Below are positions 36,422 to 45,204 of a stretch of 64,000 nt of DNA, piece after piece; position 1 is the stretch's first letter; each line of letters opens with the position of its first letter. A program made the position numbers and the translations under genes. The notes beneath the pieces were generated by a model. The model ran no database searches. It was not told the DNA's origin and saw nothing but the letters and a program-made list of their open reading frames with translations. The stretch comes from Isoalcanivorax pacificus W11-5 (lineage in GTDB: Bacteria; Pseudomonadota; Gammaproteobacteria; Pseudomonadales; Alcanivoracaceae): assembly GCF_000299335.2 (NCBI RefSeq), contig NZ_CP004387.1:496001-560000 (forward strand), given 5' to 3'.

Positions 36422-39400
36422 TCAATGTCCATGACTTACCCCTGAAATCGAGATTGTGTTCGCTCCCGAGTCACCGGTGAGGTACATCCGCAATGCGTAT
36501 AGCAGATCCGGTGTATTGCGGAACATTTCCGGTTTATCAATTTGTAGGCTGATTCGGGATTTAAGTTCAATATCTTTATCGATCACTATCCTTGAAACCT
36601 TGTCTACCAAGGTCACATACTTTTTGGTCACATCCTTGTCGGGGGCTAAAATCATTCTGAAATTTCCACCCTCAATCCCCCGGCTTCGAAGGAGCGCAAG
36701 AAGAAGTTCCAAATGCTTACAAAGGGTTGCTATCTGATAGCTTTCGCCGTCAGCAACAATCTTATGGAAGTCAAACTCGAGACAACCATATAAGTTCCTG
36801 GTTAAAGCCCCGAGCTCCTCTTCAGTCAATTTGTTGATCAGCGTTTTAGAACGCCAAAGGGCTATCGACAAAACCTCCATGGTAATGGATCTGGTCAGGC
36901 CCTCATTATCAATGGGGTCGATGACATTCTCCAACAGCTCTTGTTGGTATGGCAGTTCGGCATTACCGATGGCGAAAGCAATATTCTTGTGGTACCTCCG
37001 CAAAAGCTTTTTATCCTTCACAGCATCAAGGAGCCGGGAACCAACAATCCCGGGGGCATCCTTATGTAGACAACACAGAAAGAAGAAAAGCTCCTCTTTA
37101 AGGGTGTCCGGCATATTTTCTGACTCAATTATTGATATGATTTTTTGAGTACCTTCGAATATCGCGTTTCTAAAATGGTCAGGCACATCTGACTCTGAAA
37201 GGGAGTGGCCATGATTCCAGATGGTTAATGCTGGAAATCGGAGGCTGAAGATTCCTTTTTCAGCATACTCCATGGTTCTGGAAAGCTTCCGATTGATGGT
37301 ATCCTGTGCCTTCTCCTGGAGCCGCGAGGGTAAGCTCTCTGAAAATGATATATTTGACCCGGAAGGACCTTTTTCATTAGCAAAAACATCCAGATAAACC
37401 GGGCATCCTTCATATAGGGAATTTTCATCAACAGCGTCAATAAATTGAGAACTGTGGCAAAACACACTCTCTCCATCAACATTGACTCGGCAATAGTATT
37501 TCCCGGTACGGTCAGTGGTTCCCCATTCCAAATAGCCGACTTTTCTTTTATTCAGGATAGATTTAAATTCCTGTTCATAATCGAACGAGATCAGATCATT
37601 CAAGCCTGCAATTTTGGAGCAACACCAGTCCAGAAGGTCAGAGAAGCTTTTGCCGTCTTCTTTCGGGAATTGCTGAAAATCGGACCAGCTTCTACGGGCT
37701 GGAAAATCTGGAACCGGCAAATTCTCAAGATCGGCTGCCTCACCCTCTGATGCTGAGCGCCATTCAACCCGAATAGATTTAAAACCTGCTTCCGCTGAAT
37801 CCAACGGAATGAATTTCAATTCGTATGGATCATCCGCTCCATAGGTGTAGGTCATCTTCAGCTTGCAGGCCGTGGCCTTCTTCAAAGGGAATGCTGGCGA
37901 TTTCAGGTATGCAACAAACTGCAGCTCTTTATTGCCTTCTCCCTGCTGCAGAGGAAAACTGTAATGCGTTTGTCCGGCTGGAAGAGTAAATGACTCTTCT
38001 ACTGGTATATTCACAGTTCTGCCACGTTGCGGTGTTACTGTCGCATCTTTTACCAAATAGAAATTTTCAAAGTGCCCATCACGTACAATTCGGATCGACA
38101 GCTCTGGAAGATGATCACGCCAAAGGGCAATGTCATCAACTTCCTCCTGCCATCTGTTTAAAGTCTGGCAGCCTTTAATTGGTGACCATGCAGACCCCAG
38201 CCACTTGTAATCCATTCGCACATCAGGTTTCCTGATTGTATCCTCAAGAGGCAGGATAAAGACACCAACTCCACGACAATCCCTGTTTGTAGAGTTCAGG
38301 CAGTCACTGATAGAGTAGTTTGATAATATGTTGAGATCTAAATCCTGAGTCAGAGCCTCCCGAATAGAACCTGGTAAGTGATACCAGTGGTCATCTTTCA
38401 CAAAGGATACTTCCCCTGAATCACTAGCTAAACCATCGAAGCCGAACAAATGGAGGAGTTCTTCAGAAGTCTGGCAGCCATTACGGTCAAGATTGCGGGC
38501 CATGGCAGCATGAATGCCTCTGTTTGGCACAATAACCGTAGGATGTCTTTCCCAGCTCATTCCTTGTGTCTCAGGCAATATTTCGTCCAGCTCTTTTTGG
38601 TATATTGCCTGAACTGGGGTTATTGAAATGCCGCCGTCAAATGAATCAACCACCAGCACAAAATCATTCTCTCGGACTCTGTCCTGTACAAATTTCTTCG
38701 ATGATTGCCATGCAAAGATAGCAGCTATGCTTTTGGGAAGCGGTGTCGATTCATCAAAATAAAAATTGACGCTTTTTCTTATTCCCTCCAGATCGAAGTC
38801 ATTGCCCCAATCAGGGACAAGATAGGTCAGCTTGTCTGCCTTGATATAGTCACTCAACTTTTTAGTAAAAAACATCGATGCACTGCTTTTGGTGGCATCG
38901 GGCAGTGTTGAGCTATGTGAAAAGAGGCTCCTCATGCTGACCGTTTCAATATCGGAATGCAGGGCGATTGATTTTGCGTAACCGCAGTCTATTACCACCC
39001 CTCCATTAATATTTAAAGGCCAGTGCTGCTGAAGCAACCTGAACGGCAGGTGCGCCTGAGAGCCTGTATTATTCGTGAAGGTCGGACGGATAGAACACAG
39101 GTCAACAACAGAGCTATCCATCCGTATTGGACCACTTTGATTATTTGTCGGCGCAGAATATTCAAACGGGGCATCCGAGACTAATGACAGTATCGTCTTC
39201 GGTATCTCTTTGAGAGTTGTTGGCTCTATTTTTAATTTCTTTTTTGCGCCCTGAGCTTGCTCAATAACAAGATTCCCGGAAACGATCTGTAATAAATACT
39301 TATCCTCACCGACTTGTATCTTCCATTTATCACCCGTCAAATTGAAATCGACAGGGATGATTCCTGCTGGAAGGGTTATGTCGTCAGCACATTTGCCCTG

Positions 39401-40561
39401 TCGGTTACTGCCGATAACAAAAGAAACTTCATCTCCAGCGGATAGTGAATTGATGTCTAATTTTCGGGATAGATTGTCTGGTTTGAAATACAGGTCTCTT
39501 CCATCATCAGAGGTGATAAACCCGAATGACTTATCGGGCTTTATGAACTTTATCTTCCCATTGATATTTGAGTCGAACGCAGGAAACAAATATCCCCGAA
39601 CGGGCAATTCTGGAGCTATAGAAAAATTATCATAGTCGAGACCGACCGGCTGCTGAACTGTTCGAAAACGACCACTATCGTTAAGCAAGGAAAGGGTATT
39701 CCAATAAATAACGCTGAGGATATCGCTATGGACTCTTTTGCTGTCCCCTGTGATCTGCTCGTCTATGGTTTGGAGCCAGAGCCAACCATCCCAGACTTTT
39801 CGATAACGCTTATCCTGAAGAAGCGTGTTGTTGGGCGGAAGATTGCCCCAATTGCCAATTTCAGCGGCATCTTCAGTTCTAAGCCAGCGCTGGAGGGAAA
39901 CAAGCAGTTCCTCACAGGTCTCTTCTGTCGCTGCAGACAAAGCATACTGTCTTTCAATCAGAATCTGCTCCAGCCGGAATAGAAAAGCTCTTAATAGTCG
40001 GTTTTCTGCCGCATCAACACTGGATCTCCGCCTGACAGCCTTCATATAAGGTTTACCGGAAAGCTTCTCGCGGAGTGTTCTTCCCGGCTGACGGCTGAGC
40101 CATTGAACACTGTTGCTGTCAACCTCTCTTGCCGCATGTATTGGCAGCATGGCATGCTCTCGTAATATCTTATCCCGAGTATGCTCCATGATTGCCAGAA
40201 CAGCTTCCTTCGTATGCGACACAATTCGATAGATACGGTCTTTTATCTCACCCTCAGGTGACGCATCCTGCAACGATTTCGCCACAGCATCCAAAAAGTC
40301 GACAATGCCGGTATGTAGGGCAGGCCCGGAAACAGGGTCGAAGCTCGATACTTCCGTCAGCCAGCTGCGCAGCATCAGCATCAAAAGAGCCTTGGCCTTT
40401 ATCTCATCCTGACCGTTTAACGCCTTGTAAATAGACTCGACAGAATCAATAGCACCGATGGATGGTTCAACAGTCTGGGCAGTCGCATGTTGACGTTGAT
40501 GGTAATCGGACAGCATGCGCTTCTGTCTGGCTGTTAGCTTATATTTCTGCGGTTCCGCCAT
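36422..40561 (-). CDS. 1379-residue multidomain protein with cold-shock-like and Hsp70/actin-like segments
   Basis: Last gene of the island operon, starting three bases after the AAA-ATPase stop. No family is recognised over the full length. Residues about 160-205 hold a helical block with RRRSSVDAAENRLLRAFL, a motif also seen in DUF2357-type proteins. Residues about 334-397 read as a cold-shock/S1-like beta barrel (GKIKFIKPDKSFGFITSDDG). Residues about 515-660 resemble an Hsp70/actin-type ATPase: GGVVIDCGYAKSIAL fits phosphate loop 1 and LVVDSFDGGISITPVQAIY fits phosphate loop 2. A beta-rich region and a second barrel-like stretch (YLEWGTTDRTGKYYCRVNVD) follow, then a helical C-terminus. A scaffold or chaperone that binds nucleic acid is an inference. 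Confidence 0.75.
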   Translation of the reverse strand: MAEPQKYKLTARQKRMLSDYHQRQHATAQTVEPSIGAIDSVESIYKALNGQDEIKAKALLMLMLRSWLTEVSSFDPVSGPALHTGIVDFLDAVAKSLQDASPEGEIKDRIYRIVSHTKEAVLAIMEHTRDKILREHAMLPIHAAREVDSNSVQWLSRQPGRTLREKLSGKPYMKAVRRRSSVDAAENRLLRAFLFRLEQILIERQYALSAATEETCEELLVSLQRWLRTEDAAEIGNWGNLPPNNTLLQDKRYRKVWDGWLWLQTIDEQITGDSKRVHSDILSVIYWNTLSLLNDSGRFRTVQQPVGLDYDNFSIAPELPVRGYLFPAFDSNINGKIKFIKPDKSFGFITSDDGRDLYFKPDNLSRKLDINSLSAGDEVSFVIGSNRQGKCADDITLPAGIIPVDFNLTGDKWKIQVGEDKYLLQIVSGNLVIEQAQGAKKKLKIEPTTLKEIPKTILSLVSDAPFEYSAPTNNQSGPIRMDSSVVDLCSIRPTFTNNTGSQAHLPFRLLQQHWPLNINGGVVIDCGYAKSIALHSDIETVSMRSLFSHSSTLPDATKSSASMFFTKKLSDYIKADKLTYLVPDWGNDFDLEGIRKSVNFYFDESTPLPKSIAAIFAWQSSKKFVQDRVRENDFVLVVDSFDGGISITPVQAIYQKELDEILPETQGMSWERHPTVIVPNRGIHAAMARNLDRNGCQTSEELLHLFGFDGLASDSGEVSFVKDDHWYHLPGSIREALTQDLDLNILSNYSISDCLNSTNRDCRGVGVFILPLEDTIRKPDVRMDYKWLGSAWSPIKGCQTLNRWQEEVDDIALWRDHLPELSIRIVRDGHFENFYLVKDATVTPQRGRTVNIPVEESFTLPAGQTHYSFPLQQGEGNKELQFVAYLKSPAFPLKKATACKLKMTYTYGADDPYELKFIPLDSAEAGFKSIRVEWRSASEGEAADLENLPVPDFPARRSWSDFQQFPKEDGKSFSDLLDWCCSKIAGLNDLISFDYEQEFKSILNKRKVGYLEWGTTDRTGKYYCRVNVDGESVFCHSSQFIDAVDENSLYEGCPVYLDVFANEKGPSGSNISFSESLPSRLQEKAQDTINRKLSRTMEYAEKGIFSLRFPALTIWNHGHSLSESDVPDHFRNAIFEGTQKIISIIESENMPDTLKEELFFFLCCLHKDAPGIVGSRLLDAVKDKKLLRRYHKNIAFAIGNAELPYQQELLENVIDPIDNEGLTRSITMEVLSIALWRSKTLINKLTEEELGALTRNLYGCLEFDFHKIVADGESYQIATLCKHLELLLALLRSRGIEGGNFRMILAPDKDVTKKYVTLVDKVSRIVIDKDIELKSRISLQIDKPEMFRNTPDLLYALRMYLTGDSGANTISISGVSHGH

Positions 40562-40564
40562 CTA

Positions 40565-43060
40565 TCAGTTCTCCGCATTTTCCTGACCGTTCACAGCCTC
40601 ATCATCTTTTAAGTAATTGGCGCTGTTCCAGATGAACTGCCCGTAACCAAACTCACAAGCCAAATCAAAGTCATCGATTATTGTATAGTCGTCATTCACC
40701 AGCTGAGTTCGAATTTTATCAAGGCAGTCCGATTTGGATTTACCTCGGGTTTCAATGCCGCGCAACTTAGGCATGACCTTCTGAACAAGCTGGTCTTCAA
40801 ATGCGACTTTCATCGCTTTGACCAAGCTTGCGTCATCGTTGTTTCTCTGAGCTTCCAGCACATCAGGATAATTGGACATGTAGTATTCGATGGATTGCCA
40901 CACCCTGTGCCCCAGAGCTCTGCCAACCTTGGACAGCGAGGTGTTCATGTCTTCGATGAACCCCTTGAATGGCAAAATCTGATCGTCGTTGAATTTACTT
41001 TCTCTGCACCACCAACTCTCCCACAGTTTACGAGACAGCAGAGGAGCTTGATCGCCCAACGGTTTCAGCTGACGGCGTCTTTCAAGGGTGGTCGGCCGGG
41101 GGAAGTTGATTACAATCCCTCGATCAAGGACCTTGTCTGAGAGGGATTTGGTTGTCTCGTCCTGATTCATTGTTCCAGCCCAGAGCACATTTCTCCCCAG
41201 GGGCAGATCATAGTGTTGGATACCTGCGCCCAGCTTAACTTCAAGGCTCGGCACCTCATTGCCTTTGCGACCGCGCCGCAGCTCAAGCTTGCTCAAGAAT
41301 TCCGCAAAATAGAGTTCGACATGGGCAAGGTTCATTTCATCCATCAAAATCAGACTCATGACATCTTCAAGGCCGAGAGGATATCCTTCAGCTTGAGCCT
41401 TTTGACTTTGTGCCAATAAACGCAGAACAGGCTGGGCATCAAACTTGTTATCGATAGAGTTGAAGAAACCAAGCATGGATTCCTGACTGTCCCAGTTCGG
41501 TTGCACGGACAGACTCAAAAAGTTTATGCCGCCAAAATGTGAATATAGCCTTGGCAGCTCGGACTTTCCGGTTCCGCTTACGCCTGCCAGAACAGTCATA
41601 GGAGACCACTCTGAAGTTTTTAGAGCGGTGTGGAATGCGTGTAAAATTCGCCGTGGGAATCTCAGCCCATAATCGATGCAGGATTTACTGATCCCGTCCA
41701 GCCATTGAAGCTCTTCAACTTTATCCACCGCACGGGGCAGTTCCTTTTGAATGTATGGAGTTTCAATGTCCCGAATCCTTGCCTCACGGTCCTGTGCCCG
41801 TTCGTACGAGGACTGTAAACGTTTAAGTTCCTCCATCAATCGGTTATTGTCGGCATCCACTGATTCAAACCGCCTCAGCAGAGATTTGTTTTTATCGGTC
41901 AGTTCCGCTACCTGCATTTCAAGATCCGACTGTGCGCGTGCTGAACTTCTGAGAGCCTCATTTTCTTCAGAGAGTCGCTCACAGGCCAGCTGCAGTTCGC
42001 TCTGTTCGGACTTCAAGCGATCAAAAGCTTCCCGCATCTCCTGTGTTGGGCGTGTGGCAAGGTCATCGCGCAGCTTTTTAATTTCCTCTTCATAGGTTTT
42101 CAGTTTCAGTAAAACATCGGCTGGGTCTTCATCACCGAGCTTATGCTTCAATTCTTCAAAGTTTGAAATTAGAGCACTGCTCGTTTTGATAGATTCTCTC
42201 AAACGTGCAATTTCATCATTAAGCGCAGACTTCTCATTCTCGAAAGATTGCTTCCGTTCAACAACCTTGGCATCCACCTCAACGTTCAAATTAGCTTCTC
42301 GTTCCTCAAGGCGGTTTTTGCTGGATTGAAGGCGCTGCTTTTGATACTCAAGCTCATCCTTGAGTTCATCAAGCTCAGCCTGATCCTTCAGGAGAGCCTT
42401 TCTTTTTTGTTCGAGCTCATCCTTTTCCTGTTGAATCGCCGCCTCATGAACTTTCAGTCTATCAGCTATCTCTTTCTCCAAGCTTGCTATTCTGGATGTC
42501 CTCTCCTCCGAAAGTTCTTTTTCAATGGCAGTCAGAGCGTTTGCCCGTTTTGACTCCAGCTCCTTTTCCTGTTCTTTCCGAAGATTGAAGAGCTCGTCAT
42601 CAAGCTTTGCCCGGGCATCTGCATACCCATTGTCCCTTTGGATTTCAGCCTTTTGTACCGCCATCTCTCTCTGTCGCAATTTTTCCTTTTCGCTTTCAAG
42701 AGATTCCAGCTCGCCCACGCACTTAGCTTCCCGCTGTTCCAATTGTTTTTTGAATGCTGCGAACTTTTCCTCAAAGAGTTGCGGAAAGCCGTTTTTTGCC
42801 TGAAGCTCCATCTCTTCAAGATGAACGCGTTTGTCATTCAGCTCCGCTTCTTTTTTGGCTGTCGCGTCTTTAGCGGCCTTTAACGCCTGTTCCCTTTGGG
42901 CAATAACCGTTTCTTTTTGAGTCAGAGAGTCTTCCAATTCCTTCAGTTCCTGCTGTTTATTCAGGAGGCCAGCCTCTGTGACATTCATTGTTTTATCGGC
43001 CTGATCTGCCTGTTCATTATCGGCAGAAGACTGGGCGCTCTGCTTGTTCTTGTTGCCCAT
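40565..43060 (-). CDS. Coiled-coil McrB-like AAA+ NTPase
   Basis: An 831-residue protein. Residues about 30-430 are almost continuous heptad-rich coiled coil (Glu, Lys, Leu, Gln). From about 450 comes an AAA+ domain of the McrB/MoxR kind: Walker A GVSGTGKSE (493-501), Walker B LILMDEMNLAHVE (570-582) and the phrase FAEFLSKLELRRG, close to McrB-type GTPases. The sensor/arginine region WAGTMNQDETTKSLSDKVLDR is also McrB-like. No McrC is encoded nearby, so the coiled coil may take over subunit bridging. The ATG overlaps the previous stop as TAATG. Confidence 0.88.
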   Translation of the reverse strand: MGNKNKQSAQSSADNEQADQADKTMNVTEAGLLNKQQELKELEDSLTQKETVIAQREQALKAAKDATAKKEAELNDKRVHLEEMELQAKNGFPQLFEEKFAAFKKQLEQREAKCVGELESLESEKEKLRQREMAVQKAEIQRDNGYADARAKLDDELFNLRKEQEKELESKRANALTAIEKELSEERTSRIASLEKEIADRLKVHEAAIQQEKDELEQKRKALLKDQAELDELKDELEYQKQRLQSSKNRLEEREANLNVEVDAKVVERKQSFENEKSALNDEIARLRESIKTSSALISNFEELKHKLGDEDPADVLLKLKTYEEEIKKLRDDLATRPTQEMREAFDRLKSEQSELQLACERLSEENEALRSSARAQSDLEMQVAELTDKNKSLLRRFESVDADNNRLMEELKRLQSSYERAQDREARIRDIETPYIQKELPRAVDKVEELQWLDGISKSCIDYGLRFPRRILHAFHTALKTSEWSPMTVLAGVSGTGKSELPRLYSHFGGINFLSLSVQPNWDSQESMLGFFNSIDNKFDAQPVLRLLAQSQKAQAEGYPLGLEDVMSLILMDEMNLAHVELYFAEFLSKLELRRGRKGNEVPSLEVKLGAGIQHYDLPLGRNVLWAGTMNQDETTKSLSDKVLDRGIVINFPRPTTLERRRQLKPLGDQAPLLSRKLWESWWCRESKFNDDQILPFKGFIEDMNTSLSKVGRALGHRVWQSIEYYMSNYPDVLEAQRNNDDASLVKAMKVAFEDQLVQKVMPKLRGIETRGKSKSDCLDKIRTQLVNDDYTIIDDFDLACEFGYGQFIWNSANYLKDDEAVNGQENAEN

Positions 43061-45204
43061 TAGAAGACCTCCGTTATTATCTTGATTGCTTTGAATACAT
43101 TGTTTTTCAACGACTCCATGTCGTCCCGTGAAAAGTCAGATTGCTGTTTATTGCCGTGTCCACGCAGTTGGATCAAATTGGCAACAAAATCAACGAATTT
43201 TGAATCTGATTTTTGCATATCGATCAGTTCACTTTCTGATCCCAATAGGAAAACCGCAAGAAGGTGAGCTCCCAGAGTTGTGCTTGAGCCCTGAACAGCA
43301 CGATAGAGTCGTTTGGTATTTACGGTGCTGATTTGTTCGGGGATGGCATCAGGCGCAGGATAAAACCCGGATTGAACGATTTTTTCAATCGCATCATCCC
43401 TCAGGTTTGTTCGATTTTTGACTGATGATCTCCGGTCCTTGGCGACTTCAAACAACGACAGCTGCATAATGGACGCCAACAAATTTATGTAGCGCTGAAG
43501 CTGCTCGTTATCCAGATTCGTCCTCTGGCTTAAGATCGTTACTTTGACCAACTCTTCCCGTAACGACGGGGAAACAGCTTGAACAAATCCAAGCCCCAAT
43601 GACTTGTCCAGTTCGATCCTGGCCTTCAATCTGACCTGATCAATATCTCTTTCCTGCTTTGTTTTGGCTGTATAGGCATCTTCGGTTATATCCGGTATTA
43701 GCGACTGGATGAGCCGAGTGGTTCTATCGCGATAGCCCTCAAGGGTTTCCGGTGAAAGTTCAACATCGGTTGAGCTTCCATGGGATACCGGGTCCCTGAC
43801 TTCTTTCAGCGCATTTATAAAGGAGAGACATCCAGAGTCTTCAATGGCCAGATGATTCAGCGGATGGTTGGGATCATTTATCGCCCCGGCTATTGCCAGA
43901 GCCAGTAGCGGCTGCATCTCGGAAACACCACGGTCAACGGCTCTGATTTTGCCGGATTTCACTTGAAGAAGGGCCTTCACACTGTCCGAAACATCAAACC
44001 CAATCTTGGTGGCAAACGAGCGCAGTATCTTGTCATTTTCCCGGTAGGATTGTGACGAGAACAAGCGCTCCCAGTGAGTCACAGGGTTATCAGATACAAC
44101 AAATCGCAGCGCCCATTCTATGGCTTCATACAAGGCGACTACCGCCAAGCCGGTCAAACGGGCGAATTCCTGCTCATCATTGGATGAATCAACCTCAATT
44201 TTTTCAGCGTCTGACAGATACTCTTGTGCGCGTCGAAGTGGGCGTGCTATCCGTGGATATTTCTTCAATCCGTCCGTCGCTGAAGATTCATCCTCAGCCT
44301 CTTCATTGCTTTGGTCGGAACTCAGTCGGTCGATAACGCCTTTATTCTTCAAATCTATGACCCACTTCCAGTCCTGAGAAGTAAGGTAATTGGCAAAGCT
44401 TTCAGAGAAGCCAAAGCCGCATCCATCCGTCACCAAAAGGTCAGAATTGCCTATCTGGATAAGGACATTGCAATGCAAGTAAACCAGTTCCGGATTCTCA
44501 TGTAAGGATATGGCTTCAGCCATTGGCACCGGAGGCGGGTACTGATCGACACCTTGGTTCAACAGGGCATGCCGCTTATATTTCTTCTTAAACTCCCTGA
44601 TGGCTCTGATGATATCGTTGGAATCAGGAACTGCTTTCCAGAAAGAGTCTTTTGATGGTCGTATCTGTCTTGCACTGACCCTCGACTTCTCATTGGTTGG
44701 ATTGATTAGAAAATCAATAAATCCGTTGTCACCAATACTTGAGATTTTTTTATAGCTCAGCTGCTCCGTGCTGACATAGGGAAGAAGCTTCCCGGACAGC
44801 AGATCTACAAACACTGTGGCCACGGTGTATTCCAGATTTCCGTCTGATTTATTCTGCCACTCGTTCAGAAGCTCCTGTCCATGCTCAGACAACTCATAGC
44901 GGTCATTTAAAAGGCCTAGCTGGTTGAGGCGATTCTGAATGAAGGCCACCAGTTCATTTTCCAGACAAGTGAGCAGCGCAATATTTTCCGTGTCGCCGGA
45001 TTCTATCTCGGTTATTTTCAAGACAGTTTCTTCAAACACATTGAGGCCGCTCTTTTTCTTTTGCGGAATAGAGATGTTGAAGGCGTGACATGGCCATAGA
45101 ACACTTTGTCTGGCGGCGATGTTCAATCCATCCAATCCTGTGCGGAAACTGATTACTTTAGGACGATGGTCTTTTGCTGATTTTTTTGTAGAGGGCGCAC
45201 TCAT
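43060..45204 (-). CDS. Island protein with HEPN-like RX4H motif
   Basis: A 714-residue protein with no family I recognise. The N-terminal third may be a nucleic-acid-binding or protease-like domain (KVISFRTGLDGLNIAARQS). The region about residues 350-500 is helical and contains LTGLAVVALYEAIEWALRF and, at 468-476, EVRDPVSHG, an RX4H motif as in HEPN ribonucleases. The remainder is helical (KARIELDKSLGLGFVQAV; LYRAVQGSSTTLGAHLLAVF). The start overlaps the helicase stop by four bases. An RNase toxin or an RNA-binding adaptor is possible. Confidence 0.65.
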   Translation of the reverse strand: MSAPSTKKSAKDHRPKVISFRTGLDGLNIAARQSVLWPCHAFNISIPQKKKSGLNVFEETVLKITEIESGDTENIALLTCLENELVAFIQNRLNQLGLLNDRYELSEHGQELLNEWQNKSDGNLEYTVATVFVDLLSGKLLPYVSTEQLSYKKISSIGDNGFIDFLINPTNEKSRVSARQIRPSKDSFWKAVPDSNDIIRAIREFKKKYKRHALLNQGVDQYPPPVPMAEAISLHENPELVYLHCNVLIQIGNSDLLVTDGCGFGFSESFANYLTSQDWKWVIDLKNKGVIDRLSSDQSNEEAEDESSATDGLKKYPRIARPLRRAQEYLSDAEKIEVDSSNDEQEFARLTGLAVVALYEAIEWALRFVVSDNPVTHWERLFSSQSYRENDKILRSFATKIGFDVSDSVKALLQVKSGKIRAVDRGVSEMQPLLALAIAGAINDPNHPLNHLAIEDSGCLSFINALKEVRDPVSHGSSTDVELSPETLEGYRDRTTRLIQSLIPDITEDAYTAKTKQERDIDQVRLKARIELDKSLGLGFVQAVSPSLREELVKVTILSQRTNLDNEQLQRYINLLASIMQLSLFEVAKDRRSSVKNRTNLRDDAIEKIVQSGFYPAPDAIPEQISTVNTKRLYRAVQGSSTTLGAHLLAVFLLGSESELIDMQKSDSKFVDFVANLIQLRGHGNKQQSDFSRDDMESLKNNVFKAIKIITEVF

